Assembly: GCF_030848475.1 (NCBI RefSeq)
Contig: NZ_JAVDDS010000021.1
Span: 1-64,000 of the forward strand
Reading direction: 5' to 3'
DNA: 64,000 nt
Source: Herbivorax alkaliphila
GTDB lineage: Bacteria > Bacillota > Clostridia > Acetivibrionales > Acetivibrionaceae
Translations under genes and position numbers: made by a program
The notes under the pieces: generated by a model
What the model was told of the DNA's origin: nothing
The model's input: only the letters and a program-made list of their open reading frames with translations
Database searches by the model: none
Part shown: in pieces, positions 44,831 through 53,931 of the stretch
How the letters are laid out: each line of letters opens with the position of its first letter
Numbering within the stretch: position 1 is the stretch's first letter

Positions 44831-45559
44831 TTATTCTACTGCTTCTATAGTTTCACAATCAGGTGTTTCTATATCCTCACATTCAAATTTAAAAATTTTT
44901 TTTCTTTTTGCCCATAGATACATTGCAATATTAAATAAAACATAAATAATTGCAGGAACTATCAAGCCAAAAGGATTATTTTTAAATTCTATTGCCTTTG
45001 CCGAAAAATATACTGAAATTATTGTTCCAGGCAACAGGCCCCACAAGCTTCCTATGAAAAAATCCTTTAATTTCACATTGCTTACTCCACACATAATACT
45101 AATTATAGAAAAAGGTAGAACTGGCAACATTTGCATGTTTGCCACAATTAAAACTCCATTTTTCTCAATACGATCAGGTATATTAAATCTAGCGTTCCAC
45201 TTATTGCTATATAATTTTTTTAACACACCTGCCATCAAGTCTCTTCCAAGGCTTCTATATATTAAAAAACTAACATTAGCAGCAACATTACATGCTATCC
45301 AGACAACAAGCACCCCTGGCCAAATCCCAAAGAGTAATCCTCCACCCATCTTTACCCAGGAAATAGGTATAAAAACTAATGTGGTAAGGATGGTACCTAA
45401 TGTATAAATAACATATGCATAAGGATTGTTCTTAATTGATTCAATCCAATTAGCAAATGTCGCTATATTTTCACTAGAAACCATTGTGTAAATAAATATA
45501 ATAAAACCCAACAAAAGCACACTTGAAACAACTTTGACAATATTTATTTTATTGTTCAT
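44831..45559 (-). CDS. TVP38/TMEM64 (VTT-domain) family membrane protein
   Basis: Membrane protein of 242 residues with about five or six hydrophobic segments. The VTT core is seen in GTILTTLVFIPISWVKMGGGLLFG, then NVSFLIYRSLGRDL and LPVLPFSIISIMCGVSNVKLKDFFIGSLWGLLPGTI. Members act as lipid scramblases or in membrane homeostasis; the bacterial substrate is uncertain. First gene of a three-gene series with the PPC and helical proteins. Confidence 0.88.
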   Translation of the reverse strand: MNNKINIVKVVSSVLLLGFIIFIYTMVSSENIATFANWIESIKNNPYAYVIYTLGTILTTLVFIPISWVKMGGGLLFGIWPGVLVVWIACNVAANVSFLIYRSLGRDLMAGVLKKLYSNKWNARFNIPDRIEKNGVLIVANMQMLPVLPFSIISIMCGVSNVKLKDFFIGSLWGLLPGTIISVYFSAKAIEFKNNPFGLIVPAIIYVLFNIAMYLWAKRKKIFKFECEDIETPDCETIEAVE

Positions 45560-45642
45560 TAAATAAGCCTCTTATAAATTATTTTTATGCTCCTTAATAT
45601 ACTATCATATCTTTTTAAAAAAATCATTGTTTCCAGATAATC

Positions 45643-45670
45643 TTGACAAAAAAAAACTTTGTTGTATAAT
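45643..45670 (+). promoter_or_regulatory. Sigma-A promoter of the PQQ-propeller gene
   Basis: TTGACA (45643-45648), 16 bases, TATAAT (45665-45670). About 110 bases of leader follow, including a small ATCAAGA/TCTTGAT hairpin. Confidence 0.82.
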
Positions 45671-45780
45671 GAATGTGATTATACTTAGTAGTAGCTTAGT
45701 TAAATTCAGTAGATAATTCATCAAGAAAGTTCTCTTGATATAAGCAAGTAAAACTATATTAATAAAACAGGAGATTCATT

Positions 45781-47499
45781 ATGAAAGCTTCTAAAATAAT
45801 TATATTTATCAATACATTAATTCTCATTTTATGCGTGCCTGGTTTTATATTTTTAAACCGCTACCTATCTGAGCATGATTCACAAACTGAGCAACCCCAA
45901 ATTACATCTATACCAAGTAAAGATATCACTGACAACAAAGAACATTCTCAGGATAATACTACAGATGATGGTAAAACCACTGATGATGAAATTGAGGAAG
46001 AAATTCAAAAAGAAATTGAAATTGTATCAGAGGCTCTTCCTTCTAATCATGATTTTACTTGGGATGTCTTAAAAAACAGCACAATTCTTGAAAACTACAA
46101 AAATGAACAATATATTGATTTTGACTCTTATGAAAAATACAATAATGTAAAAGGTATAACAACTTTTAGAGGAAATAACTACAGAAACACTGCAAGTTAT
46201 GGATATGTAGATGCAACTAAAGAAAAACTTGAAAAAGTATGGAATATAAATATAGGACACATAGATTCTTGGACAGGAGTTGGATGGAACGGTCAACCTG
46301 TCATAGTTAAATGGGAAGATACCTTGAGGGAAAAAATGAATTTGTATAATGATAAAAAAAACCTAGATAATTTAAAAGAAGTTATCTACGGCACACTAGA
46401 CGGTAATATTTATTTTTTGGATTTAGATGACGGATCATATACCAGAGATCCAATAAATGTAGGTGCCCCTCTAAAGGGCAGTGTGACAGTTGACCCTAGA
46501 GGATATCCTCTTTTATATTCAGGTCAGGGTGTAGATGTAGTTGGTGACACAAGAGTCAAAATAGGTTTTAGAATATTTAGCCTCATAGATCAAGAATTGT
46601 TATATTTCCTCGATGGTATAGATCAAAATTCCTATAGATTGTGGGGAGCCTTTGATTCTACTCCTCTTCTTCACGAAAAAACTGATACTTTATTTGAATG
46701 TGGTGAAAATGGTCTTGTTTACTCTATTAAACTAAATACAAACTATGATATTGATAAAGGCAAAATATCTATTGATCCTGATGTAAAAAAATATAGATAC
46801 ACTTCTCCTGTGGACAAAAGACTTGGAATAGAAAGTTCTATTGCAGCATATAAAAATTATGGATACTTTGCAGATAACAGTGGTACTTTTACATGTATTG
46901 ATTTAAACACCCTTACACCGGTATGGGTAAGAAATGTAACTGACGATACTGATAGTACACCTGCAATAGAAGACAAAGGTGGTTCAGATGTATTTGTTTA
47001 TACTGCAAATGAAGTGGATTTACAAGGAGAAGGTGGATATAGCTATGTTCGAAAACTAAATGCCCTGTCAGGTGAACTAATATGGGAAAAAGGATATGAA
47101 TGTACATACAATTCCCGTCTTGCTGGTGGTGCTTTAGCTTCCCCTGTTATTGGCAAAGAGGACATTGATAATCTTGTTATCTATAAGCTCTCAAGAGCAT
47201 ATAAACAAAATGGTGGAAAATTAATTGCTCTTGACAAAGAAACTGGTGATGAAGTTTGGGTTTTAGATATGGACTTCTATTCTTGGAGTTCACCAGTAGA
47301 TGTTTACACTAAAGATGGAAAATCATATATTATTCAATGTGACTCTGGTGGAAATATGTTCTTAATAGAAGGTACTACAGGCAAAATACTTGATAAAATA
47401 CCTCTTGGTGCAAATGTAGAAGGCTCACCTGCTGTTTATGATGATATGATTGTAGTAGGTACTAGAGGTCAACAAATATGGGGTGTAAAAATAAAGTAA
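45781..47499 (+). CDS. Membrane-anchored PQQ-like beta-propeller protein
   Basis: A 572-residue extracytoplasmic protein. A signal anchor (about 5-27) and an acidic Thr/Asp-rich linker lead to a beta-propeller with PQQ-type blades (GTLDGNIYFLDLDDG, GLVYSIKLN, GTFTCIDLNTLTPVWVRNV, GKLIALDKETGDEVWVLDMD, GNMFLIEGTTGKILDKIPLGANVEGSPAVYDDMIVVGT). No PQQ-binding catalytic residues are evident, so it is likely a binding or scaffold propeller like BamB relatives. AGGAGA precedes the ATG. It is monocistronic. Confidence 0.85.
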   Translation: MKASKIIIFINTLILILCVPGFIFLNRYLSEHDSQTEQPQITSIPSKDITDNKEHSQDNTTDDGKTTDDEIEEEIQKEIEIVSEALPSNHDFTWDVLKNSTILENYKNEQYIDFDSYEKYNNVKGITTFRGNNYRNTASYGYVDATKEKLEKVWNINIGHIDSWTGVGWNGQPVIVKWEDTLREKMNLYNDKKNLDNLKEVIYGTLDGNIYFLDLDDGSYTRDPINVGAPLKGSVTVDPRGYPLLYSGQGVDVVGDTRVKIGFRIFSLIDQELLYFLDGIDQNSYRLWGAFDSTPLLHEKTDTLFECGENGLVYSIKLNTNYDIDKGKISIDPDVKKYRYTSPVDKRLGIESSIAAYKNYGYFADNSGTFTCIDLNTLTPVWVRNVTDDTDSTPAIEDKGGSDVFVYTANEVDLQGEGGYSYVRKLNALSGELIWEKGYECTYNSRLAGGALASPVIGKEDIDNLVIYKLSRAYKQNGGKLIALDKETGDEVWVLDMDFYSWSSPVDVYTKDGKSYIIQCDSGGNMFLIEGTTGKILDKIPLGANVEGSPAVYDDMIVVGTRGQQIWGVKIK

Positions 47500-47529
47500 A
47501 TTTTACTTTATCTAAGAGTAGAAAATATA

Positions 47530-47573
47530 AAAAAAAACCCATGCATTCTATGAAAGGTGGGAGAATACATGGG
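47530..47573. terminator. Terminator between converging genes
   Basis: A 12-base stem with one mismatch (47538-47549 with 47562-47573) has nine T on the minus-strand side. It mainly ends the transcript of the 87-residue gene to its right. Confidence 0.75.
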
Positions 47574-47700
47574 AATGTTTAGGGGAGTAAACTATATATA
47601 TAAAACTATTATCACTTGATTCACATTATATATCGTATCAGATTTAAAATAACATTAGTCTTTTTTTTAATTTTTTTAAATTAATTTTTTAAAAATAATC

Positions 47701-47964
47701 TTAAATAACTTCAGTAATAAAAATCATTTCATCAGTTATATCTATATTGACATTCTTTTTAAAGCTTTTGTCCTCATCTACATTCCATACTGTGTCACAA
47801 ATATAAACACCTTTTTTAATCTCTTTTAAAGACAAAATTTCAAGAACATTTTCAAAACCTTTATTTTGTATAGCCTCCATTATTTCAGTGGAATTTTGAA
47901 AAAAAGAATACTCAATATAATCAGTTATTTTTCTTAGATACTCCATTAATTCAGGTGCTTTCAT
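47701..47964 (-). CDS. Hypothetical 87-residue protein
   Basis: Small acidic protein that I do not recognise. The first half is helical (PELMEYLRKITDYIEYSFFQNSTEIMEAI), the second half strand-like. A strong AAAGGAG precedes the ATG, and a good terminator follows, so it is likely a real gene. It may belong with the spore-surface cluster upstream, but a 259-base gap with its own terminator separates them. Confidence 0.6.
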   Translation of the reverse strand: MKAPELMEYLRKITDYIEYSFFQNSTEIMEAIQNKGFENVLEILSLKEIKKGVYICDTVWNVDEDKSFKKNVNIDITDEMIFITEVI

Positions 47965-48078
47965 GCTAAAATTCTCCTTTCAATTATTTTTTATATTTTA
48001 ATAATGTAACTCTTTTATGTATTAACCTCTCATAAAGATATCGGAAATATTACTTGTACATATTAGACTATGTTTAAA

Positions 48079-48132
48079 CAAAAAAAGAGCCCTTACAAAA
48101 CCTGAATCATTCATTTGGCTTTGTTTTGGCTC
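48079..48132 (-). terminator. Terminator downstream of the 269-residue cluster gene
   Basis: GAGCC/GGCTC and ACAAA/TTTGT pairs form a long stem, with T7 after it on the minus strand. Relic C lies between it and the gene. Confidence 0.7.
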
Positions 48133-48139
48133 TTTATCT

Positions 48140-48222
48140 TATTCTAAGGCTGCACCTTCTATAAGGTGAAATTGAGTCTCCACCTGAAACCTCGATGTTT
48201 AGCTTTAGCTAAACCAGTTCAC
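48140..48222 (+). mobile_element. IS200/IS605-like right-end relic C
   Basis: Hairpin CACCTT-CTAT-AAGGTG, then GAGTCTCCACCTGAAACCTC, then the perfect GTTTAGCT-TT-AGCTAAAC hairpin and CAGTTCAC. The last base lies two bases from the stop codon of the 269-residue gene. Same layout as relic B. Confidence 0.55.
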
Positions 48223-48223
48223 A

Positions 48224-49033
48224 CTATTCACATTCAAACTCTGGTATACCTTCTACAATAACATCTTGATTAATTCCAAGTTTATCAATTATATCTTCAA
48301 ATAATGACAACTCAACAACTGATACAGAAAGAGTTATTTCTTCTGGCTCCTCTCCGCTTATATCTGTTACCGTAACATTTGATACTTCTAATATATCGAT
48401 ATCGTAATTTAAATTTTTCAACAAAATACATGATTGCAGTGTATTATCTTCAAGCTCACATGGCCTTAGTTGATTGTCAAATTCAGAAAACGGAACAGTA
48501 ACAGTATAAGTAAATGATTGATAATCATTTACATCAGCATAATTAATCATCAATGTCTCATAAGGAGTTTCTACATTTTGACGCTGAATAACTGGTATAC
48601 CAGTTTCATCAATTACAGTATCCTCAACAAATGCTTTTGTAACTTCTGGATTGTATTGATTAAAGCTAGACAAATCATTTGGAAGAGTCAAAACTTCAAA
48701 TGTATTGTCTTCATATTCAACTAATAATACAAGCTGGAATCTCAATATAACTTTTGATTTTGATGTACAAATTAAAGTGTTTTGTGGATACTTCTCAGCT
48801 ATAACACGCTTACACAATCTCAAACATTTTACTGGTACTTCTTCTTCATTCTGTCTGTTAATTATATAAAGTTTAAGAGGAGCTTTTTCTCCGGTACCTT
48901 CTCCATTTTCAGCATTTGTGTATTTTTCTTGAAATAATTGCTGTAGATTTGTAAGAACTTTCTTTGCTAAAACTCGCTTGACAAAAAGATCAAGTGGTTG
49001 AGTGTCAGGTAATTCTCTTTTTGCTTCATCCAT
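48224..49033 (-). CDS. Unknown protein of the candidate spore-surface cluster (269 aa)
   Basis: Soluble acidic protein without signal peptide. I cannot name the family. Long alternating strands such as SKVILRFQLVLLVEYEDNTFEVLTLP and QSFTYTVTVPFSEFDNQL resemble the beta-rich SPOCS (DUF3794) domain of spore coat assembly proteins, a weak comparison by eye. The N-terminal 50 residues are helical. The ATG at 49033 follows GGTGG. A sigma-K-like promoter lies about 120-150 bases upstream. It is the promoter-distal gene of the leftward cluster. Confidence 0.6.
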   Translation of the reverse strand: MDEAKRELPDTQPLDLFVKRVLAKKVLTNLQQLFQEKYTNAENGEGTGEKAPLKLYIINRQNEEEVPVKCLRLCKRVIAEKYPQNTLICTSKSKVILRFQLVLLVEYEDNTFEVLTLPNDLSSFNQYNPEVTKAFVEDTVIDETGIPVIQRQNVETPYETLMINYADVNDYQSFTYTVTVPFSEFDNQLRPCELEDNTLQSCILLKNLNYDIDILEVSNVTVTDISGEEPEEITLSVSVVELSLFEDIIDKLGINQDVIVEGIPEFECE

Positions 49034-49152
49034 AATATTACCACCTTTCAATCGATAATCAGTCGTTCAATGACTTATTTAGTTAACATTTTTTAAATTG
49101 TTACGCATGTATTAAGACTTAAGCTATTAACTAAATAATAGATTTACTAATA

Positions 49153-49180
49153 TAGCATATGTAACTGATAATAGTTTGGT
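49153..49180 (-). promoter_or_regulatory. Sigma-K-like promoter of the 269-residue gene
   Basis: On the minus strand AC (49179-49180), 17 bases, CATATGCTA (49153-49161), an exact match to the AC-N17-CATANNNTA consensus for the late mother-cell sigma factor. This implies expression during coat formation. Confidence 0.55.
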
Positions 49181-49208
49181 ACCATAATATATACAAAAAC
49201 TTCAACCC

Positions 49209-49688
49209 TTATTTTATACCAATGTTTTTAAATATCTTTTTTATACCCGCATCTTTATTATTGTTTTTATCTTCTTCTGATTCTTTTGACAGCACCATCA
49301 TCAAATGTTTTAATTCCTCTAACCTTTTGGTTACTTCCCACTTAAATTTTTCTGTTTCATATAATACTTTTGAGGACTCTGTATTTATTACTTTTTCTAT
49401 ATTTTCATTGAGTTCTTTTATATTTTTCTTAAGCCCTAAAACATTAGCTTTTAATTCAGTATAGTCATTAATTAATTTTTTATATTTTTCATCTAATAAA
49501 TCAAACCCTTTATCTTCTTTTTCCACTGTTTTTTTTTCACAATTATTTGTTTTTGTACTATTATAAATTGTTTGAATTTTTGAACTTTTATTTGATTTTG
49601 ACAATAACTTACCTGATGATATATTATTATCCGATGTCTCCCGAACAATAGGTATCCAGCCGCTTTTAAACTCATTACTTTTTTTCAT
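49209..49688 (-). CDS. Coiled-coil protein of the candidate spore-surface cluster (159 aa)
   Basis: A 159-residue protein with a Ser/Asn/Lys-rich N-terminal 60 residues and a strong coiled coil from about 65 to 145 (YKKLINDYTELKANVLGLKKNIKELNENIEKVI). It has no signal peptide and no known family that I can see. AAAGGTGAT precedes the ATG. A partial sigma-K-like promoter (AC, 16 bases, CATATATTG) lies upstream. Coiled-coil proteins of this type often serve as scaffold parts of coats. Confidence 0.6.
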   Translation of the reverse strand: MKKSNEFKSGWIPIVRETSDNNISSGKLLSKSNKSSKIQTIYNSTKTNNCEKKTVEKEDKGFDLLDEKYKKLINDYTELKANVLGLKKNIKELNENIEKVINTESSKVLYETEKFKWEVTKRLEELKHLMMVLSKESEEDKNNNKDAGIKKIFKNIGIK

Positions 49689-49767
49689 AAATAATCACCT
49701 TTTTTTGAAGTTATAATACAATATATGAAATATAGAAAAAATGGTTATACATTATTTTGATAAATTA

Positions 49768-49791
49768 GCTTGTATAAAAATGTATACAAGC
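49768..49791. terminator. Hairpin after the 312-residue cluster gene
   Basis: Perfect nine-base arms with a six-base loop just beyond the stop codon at 49825. The T-run is weak. Confidence 0.45.
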
Positions 49792-49824
49792 CTTTATGGG
49801 GAAAGCCAAAATGAAATGAACCTC

Positions 49825-50763
49825 TTATATAATGCTTCGAATTTTAGATTTAACTCTATTAAAAATTCCTTTTTTGTGACTTTGAAATAATAATTTTTCA
49901 ACCTTTTCTTTTTGACTTAAAGCCTCTTTATATCTTTGTTTCTCTAAATCAACTTCTTCCTCGAGTCCATTTATTATTCTATTTTTTTCTATTATTTCTT
50001 TTTTTAATTTTTCTGTTTTTTCAGCTGATTTGTCTAAAAACAACTTGTTTTTTTCATTTTCTTTTTTAAGTTCATAAACATTATTTTTAAGGACATTCAC
50101 CTGATTTTCCCTAGTTTTTAGTTTTGTTTGAAGATTACTATTGCTATTATGAAGATTTGTAGCCTTTTCTACAACATCAAAAAGACTCATTTCAGCTTGT
50201 ATCAAACTTCCTGTCACATTATCTATTAAGCTGTTATCAGCTTTCAAATTAAATCTACTTTGAAATTTGTCATTGATTTTAATGCTATTTTTAGTAACCA
50301 AATTTCCCTCTTCTACATATATCTCATTTTCTTGAAGTAAAAAACTTTCAATTGTACAATAAATTGATATGGAAAATTCATTAATATGTAAATCTATATC
50401 TGTCAAATAATTTACATTTTTTAAACGATTTAAAATCTTAACATCTAAATCAGTCTCTATAACCGCATCATACATTTCTTGTTCAAATTGATAATTTTTC
50501 TTTATCTTTTCTGATATAATATCATACTCTCTTTTAAACCCTTTTCCTTCAATGTATTCGTATACTATTACAAGGTCAAAGGTAATCTTTATATTTATTT
50601 TTTTGCTTATATAATAAGAGTTATCTTTTATATTTCTTGCTTCACAAAGAACTATATTATTTATAATTCTATCTTTATACATGTCTCTTTTTAGTTCTTT
50701 GTGAAGCATTAACTCTTTTTCTATAACATACCTTCCAGCTACTACATTGGCCATTATTTTCAT
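49825..50763 (-). CDS. Beta-domain plus coiled-coil protein of the candidate spore-surface cluster
   Basis: About 312 residues with no signal peptide. The first 190 residues alternate in a beta fashion (KKINIKITFDLVIVYEYIEGKG, then DIDLHINEFSISIYCTIESFLL), in a way that recalls SPOCS-type domains. Residues about 200-300 are one long coiled coil (SNLQTKLKTRENQVNVLKNNVYELKKENEKN). The C-terminus is basic. I do not recognise the family. Start is uncertain: ATGs lie at 50775, 50763 and 50754, and the AAAGGT site is best spaced for 50763. Confidence 0.58.
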   Translation of the reverse strand: MKIMANVVAGRYVIEKELMLHKELKRDMYKDRIINNIVLCEARNIKDNSYYISKKINIKITFDLVIVYEYIEGKGFKREYDIISEKIKKNYQFEQEMYDAVIETDLDVKILNRLKNVNYLTDIDLHINEFSISIYCTIESFLLQENEIYVEEGNLVTKNSIKINDKFQSRFNLKADNSLIDNVTGSLIQAEMSLFDVVEKATNLHNSNSNLQTKLKTRENQVNVLKNNVYELKKENEKNKLFLDKSAEKTEKLKKEIIEKNRIINGLEEEVDLEKQRYKEALSQKEKVEKLLFQSHKKGIFNRVKSKIRSII

Positions 50764-50895
50764 ATAGATACACATACCTTTTTAAAATACTATTTTATAT
50801 CAAAATGACTTCCACCCTTTAACCCTATTAGCTTTGGTATACCATGAATGTCTATTATATAATTATGATATTAATAATATATAAAATTATGATAT

Positions 50896-53778
50896 TTATT
50901 CTTTATCTGAAATTAATACGTCACCCCTCTCAATAAAATAACCTTTGAATTTAATAGTAGCAAAATTATATAAATTGCATTGGTCAGAGCAAAACTTTTT
51001 ATCAGTAATTTTATAATTTTTTTCAAAAATATAATCGACAAAATTCCCCTCTAAAGGTATGCACCCATATATCTCCTTTAAAAAACTTATCATGTTTTTA
51101 TTGCCATTATGTTTGTATACTATGTTTTTCTCTATTAAAATTTTAAGTCTAAGTTTTTTCCCACAAACGCTAAAACTTAATTTGTCTATGACATCGCTTA
51201 CATCCTCAACATCAAAGTTTTTATTAATACCTGAAACATTTGCAAAAACTATTTCTGCATGTATTCTCTCCTTTATAATAGCTGCAAACAAATCAATATT
51301 CTTTCTGAAAATTTTCTGAAAATCTTTAAAACCCACATTTCTTTCTACAGAATTTAAAAACACATCATGTCTTATTGGTATATCTGTAAAAAGCACTGGT
51401 AATATAAATTTTTTATGATATCCCTCTTTTATGAATTCTACAGTATAAATTCCCGGCAGCAAATTTAAAAAATATTCGCCATTTAATATTTTTTGTTCTA
51501 TAATTTTACATGTACTGTCATAAATATTTACTTTAACATCATTAAGTAGCATCCCTGTAGAGGCATCAACCACTTTTCCGTATAAACCTGTCTTTTCATG
51601 GTGATATATTGGTTTAACTTCCACTCCCTCATCAGATACTAATTCTGTAGGGTTTACATTTCCCCCTGATGCCATAGCTGTATTAATTACCTGTAATCCC
51701 TCATTTACAAAATAACCCAAAAGATTTATTTCCATTTGTTCTGTCTCACCAGCTTCTAAATGCCCTACATCCCACATAATACTTCCTTGTTCAAAATCTA
51801 TTGAAACGTCTCCCTTTGTCACATTTATACTTGGAAAACCCTCTTCTAACAATAGTTCACCATTTAATTGATCCATAACAACTACATTAAATGCCTTAAT
51901 CTGTGATAAATTACTTATTTCAATAAGTAATTTCCACCTTTCATTTTGGCATACTTTACTTATAAGCGGTCCTTCTATAATGCCCTTTGTAATTTGTACA
52001 AAAGATAGCGGTACACTTACCATTACCCCTTTATCAAGTACTGGTCCTGCCGCCAATGCGTTGTCAGCAGATGCATTGGCGAAATTTGTAAATTTAAATC
52101 CAGGTGAAGTAAATTCCCCTGTAATCTCCACTGTAATTGTCTCAGAATCTCCCTGATCGATACTTCCTACCTCCCATGTTAATGTAGAAGTGCCGGCATC
52201 ATAAATATAAGAACCTTTTGATAAAACCACTGATTCTGGAGCAATAATTCCAAGTTCACTATTTAGTACATCCGTTACCACAACATTTTCTGCCGTTATA
52301 TTGGTTTGGGTAATATTTGTAACTGTAATTTCAAAAACCCATGTATATTCAGTATCTACATCAATGGTTTGAGGACTCACAGGCCCTGACACTATATTTT
52401 TTATAATTGAAAGCTCTGCCATCACCATATTGACAACAACAAATTTATCATGTACTGAATCTACCTCTGGAGCATTATCCGATGTACCTTTGGCTATATT
52501 AAAAGTCTTCTGTCCTGGTAAATAAAAAATCCCTTCCACCTCAATGGTCAAAGTTTCTTGCTGCCCTGGATTTAAATTTCCAACTTCCCACGTTATATCA
52601 TAATCCACAATACTTGCCGATCCAGTAGAAGCACTTAAATTCACACTTAAATTCTTAAGCTGGTTGTTTAATTGGTCATACACCACTAAATTTTCTACAG
52701 TAACATTTGATACATTTTCAACTGTCAATTCAACAGTCCAGCTTCCCATCACTGCCTGATCAATTTCTAACGGACCTGTAAGAGATTTTGTCAATGTGAA
52801 TACAGGAGCATCTGGTTCTGTTACAACAATTCCAGAGTCTGCAACAGGCCCTGCTGGTGTTGTATTAATTCCTTCTGCAATAGCACTATCTAGTATCTTA
52901 TGTCCTTGACTGTCAAATTTAGCAGTAATGGTAATTTCAATGCTCTCGCTGCTTAAGCCCTCTATATTTCCTACATTCCATATAACTTTAGGAGCAGAAT
53001 AGGAGGCAGTTCCCAATGTAGCATTTAAAGAAATTGATAGAGTATTTGCAATGTCACTATTTATTGTATCTTCTAAAACAACATTTATGGCATCAACTGA
53101 TGTGGTATTGGTTATAGTCAACTTTAAAACCCATGTTGCTAAAACGCCTTTATCTATTGTCAAAGGTCCACTTACTATTTCTTTTTCAACTGTTAAAAGG
53201 GTCATTTGAGGCATATTTACCAAATCTCCGCACAGATACTCTTTTCTCTGACTTTGATCCTGTGTTGCTGTAAAGTAACAAAATCTATAAACTGAAGTAT
53301 CAAGATTTAATTGCTGAAAGGATGAAATTGGCACTTTAAAGTCTAAGAAAAAGTCTGGATCTGGATTTACCGCACAGGGAAATTCTGAATCTGCTCTTAT
53401 GACCCTTACATTATCTCCTAATACTATTGGAACATTATACACAAGACTTCCAAAGGGATTAATAACCTGCAGCATATCAGCAGCACCCCTTGAGTTTATA
53501 AAAACTGTATAATTTAATCCTCCTGCAAAAACCAGTTCCACGCCCCATGCAAACGGAAAAAATCTATCTTGTGCTCTTAATGGTGACTGATTTAGTCTCA
53601 TTCTAAAACAAATGTCTCTTCCTTCTTCTCCTATAGGATTTAGAAAATAATACAGGGAAGGAAAAGTAACATTTCCAACTATATCTGTAGCACATGGATT
53701 GACATCATTAGCAGGTGCAATTATAGGCATACCTTCACTGGTATAAATTATCCACTGATTATCACTAATAGGAAACAT
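50896..53778 (-). CDS. Giant DUF11-like repeat protein, probable spore-surface protein
   Basis: A 960-residue protein with no signal peptide and no transmembrane helix. Residues 1-190 form an N-terminal domain with several cysteines (NPCATD, DICFRM, EFPCAVNP, RFCYFT, YLCGD). Four DUF11-like beta repeats follow (about 193-320, 326-450, 455-590, 593-722), each opening with a K-x-x-x-GPL motif and ending in a TWEVGNL..E(T/S)-type strand pair. Next is a CNA-B/carboxypeptidase-regulatory-like domain (about 731-808, YGKVVDASTGMLLNDVKVNIYD). The last 150 residues (about 811-960) are unassigned, with two strand pairs that recall SPOCS domains. DUF11 repeats are usually on exported surface proteins; lacking a signal peptide, this one may be laid on the spore from the mother cell. 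AAGGTG precedes the ATG. Confidence 0.7.
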   Translation of the reverse strand: MFPISDNQWIIYTSEGMPIIAPANDVNPCATDIVGNVTFPSLYYFLNPIGEEGRDICFRMRLNQSPLRAQDRFFPFAWGVELVFAGGLNYTVFINSRGAADMLQVINPFGSLVYNVPIVLGDNVRVIRADSEFPCAVNPDPDFFLDFKVPISSFQQLNLDTSVYRFCYFTATQDQSQRKEYLCGDLVNMPQMTLLTVEKEIVSGPLTIDKGVLATWVLKLTITNTTSVDAINVVLEDTINSDIANTLSISLNATLGTASYSAPKVIWNVGNIEGLSSESIEITITAKFDSQGHKILDSAIAEGINTTPAGPVADSGIVVTEPDAPVFTLTKSLTGPLEIDQAVMGSWTVELTVENVSNVTVENLVVYDQLNNQLKNLSVNLSASTGSASIVDYDITWEVGNLNPGQQETLTIEVEGIFYLPGQKTFNIAKGTSDNAPEVDSVHDKFVVVNMVMAELSIIKNIVSGPVSPQTIDVDTEYTWVFEITVTNITQTNITAENVVVTDVLNSELGIIAPESVVLSKGSYIYDAGTSTLTWEVGSIDQGDSETITVEITGEFTSPGFKFTNFANASADNALAAGPVLDKGVMVSVPLSFVQITKGIIEGPLISKVCQNERWKLLIEISNLSQIKAFNVVVMDQLNGELLLEEGFPSINVTKGDVSIDFEQGSIMWDVGHLEAGETEQMEINLLGYFVNEGLQVINTAMASGGNVNPTELVSDEGVEVKPIYHHEKTGLYGKVVDASTGMLLNDVKVNIYDSTCKIIEQKILNGEYFLNLLPGIYTVEFIKEGYHKKFILPVLFTDIPIRHDVFLNSVERNVGFKDFQKIFRKNIDLFAAIIKERIHAEIVFANVSGINKNFDVEDVSDVIDKLSFSVCGKKLRLKILIEKNIVYKHNGNKNMISFLKEIYGCIPLEGNFVDYIFEKNYKITDKKFCSDQCNLYNFATIKFKGYFIERGDVLISDKE

Positions 53779-53870
53779 GAATTCACCTTCTTTTTAATGT
53801 TTTATATATACTATTCTTTAAAGATTAAGTTTGCTAACAAAGTTAAGTGAATTGTCAATATATTATGTTA

Positions 53871-53898
53871 ACACAAAAGAACTTACTTCCATATAATA
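53871..53898 (+). promoter_or_regulatory. Sigma-K-like promoter of the yheC/D-type gene
   Basis: AC (53871-53872), 17 bases, CATATAATA (53890-53898), matching AC-N17-CATANNNTA. The -10 also looks like a sigma-A element, so the assignment rests on the coat-gene context. Confidence 0.5.
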
Positions 53899-53931
53899 TT
53901 ATCAAGAAAACAATTATGAAGGTGATAAAAA

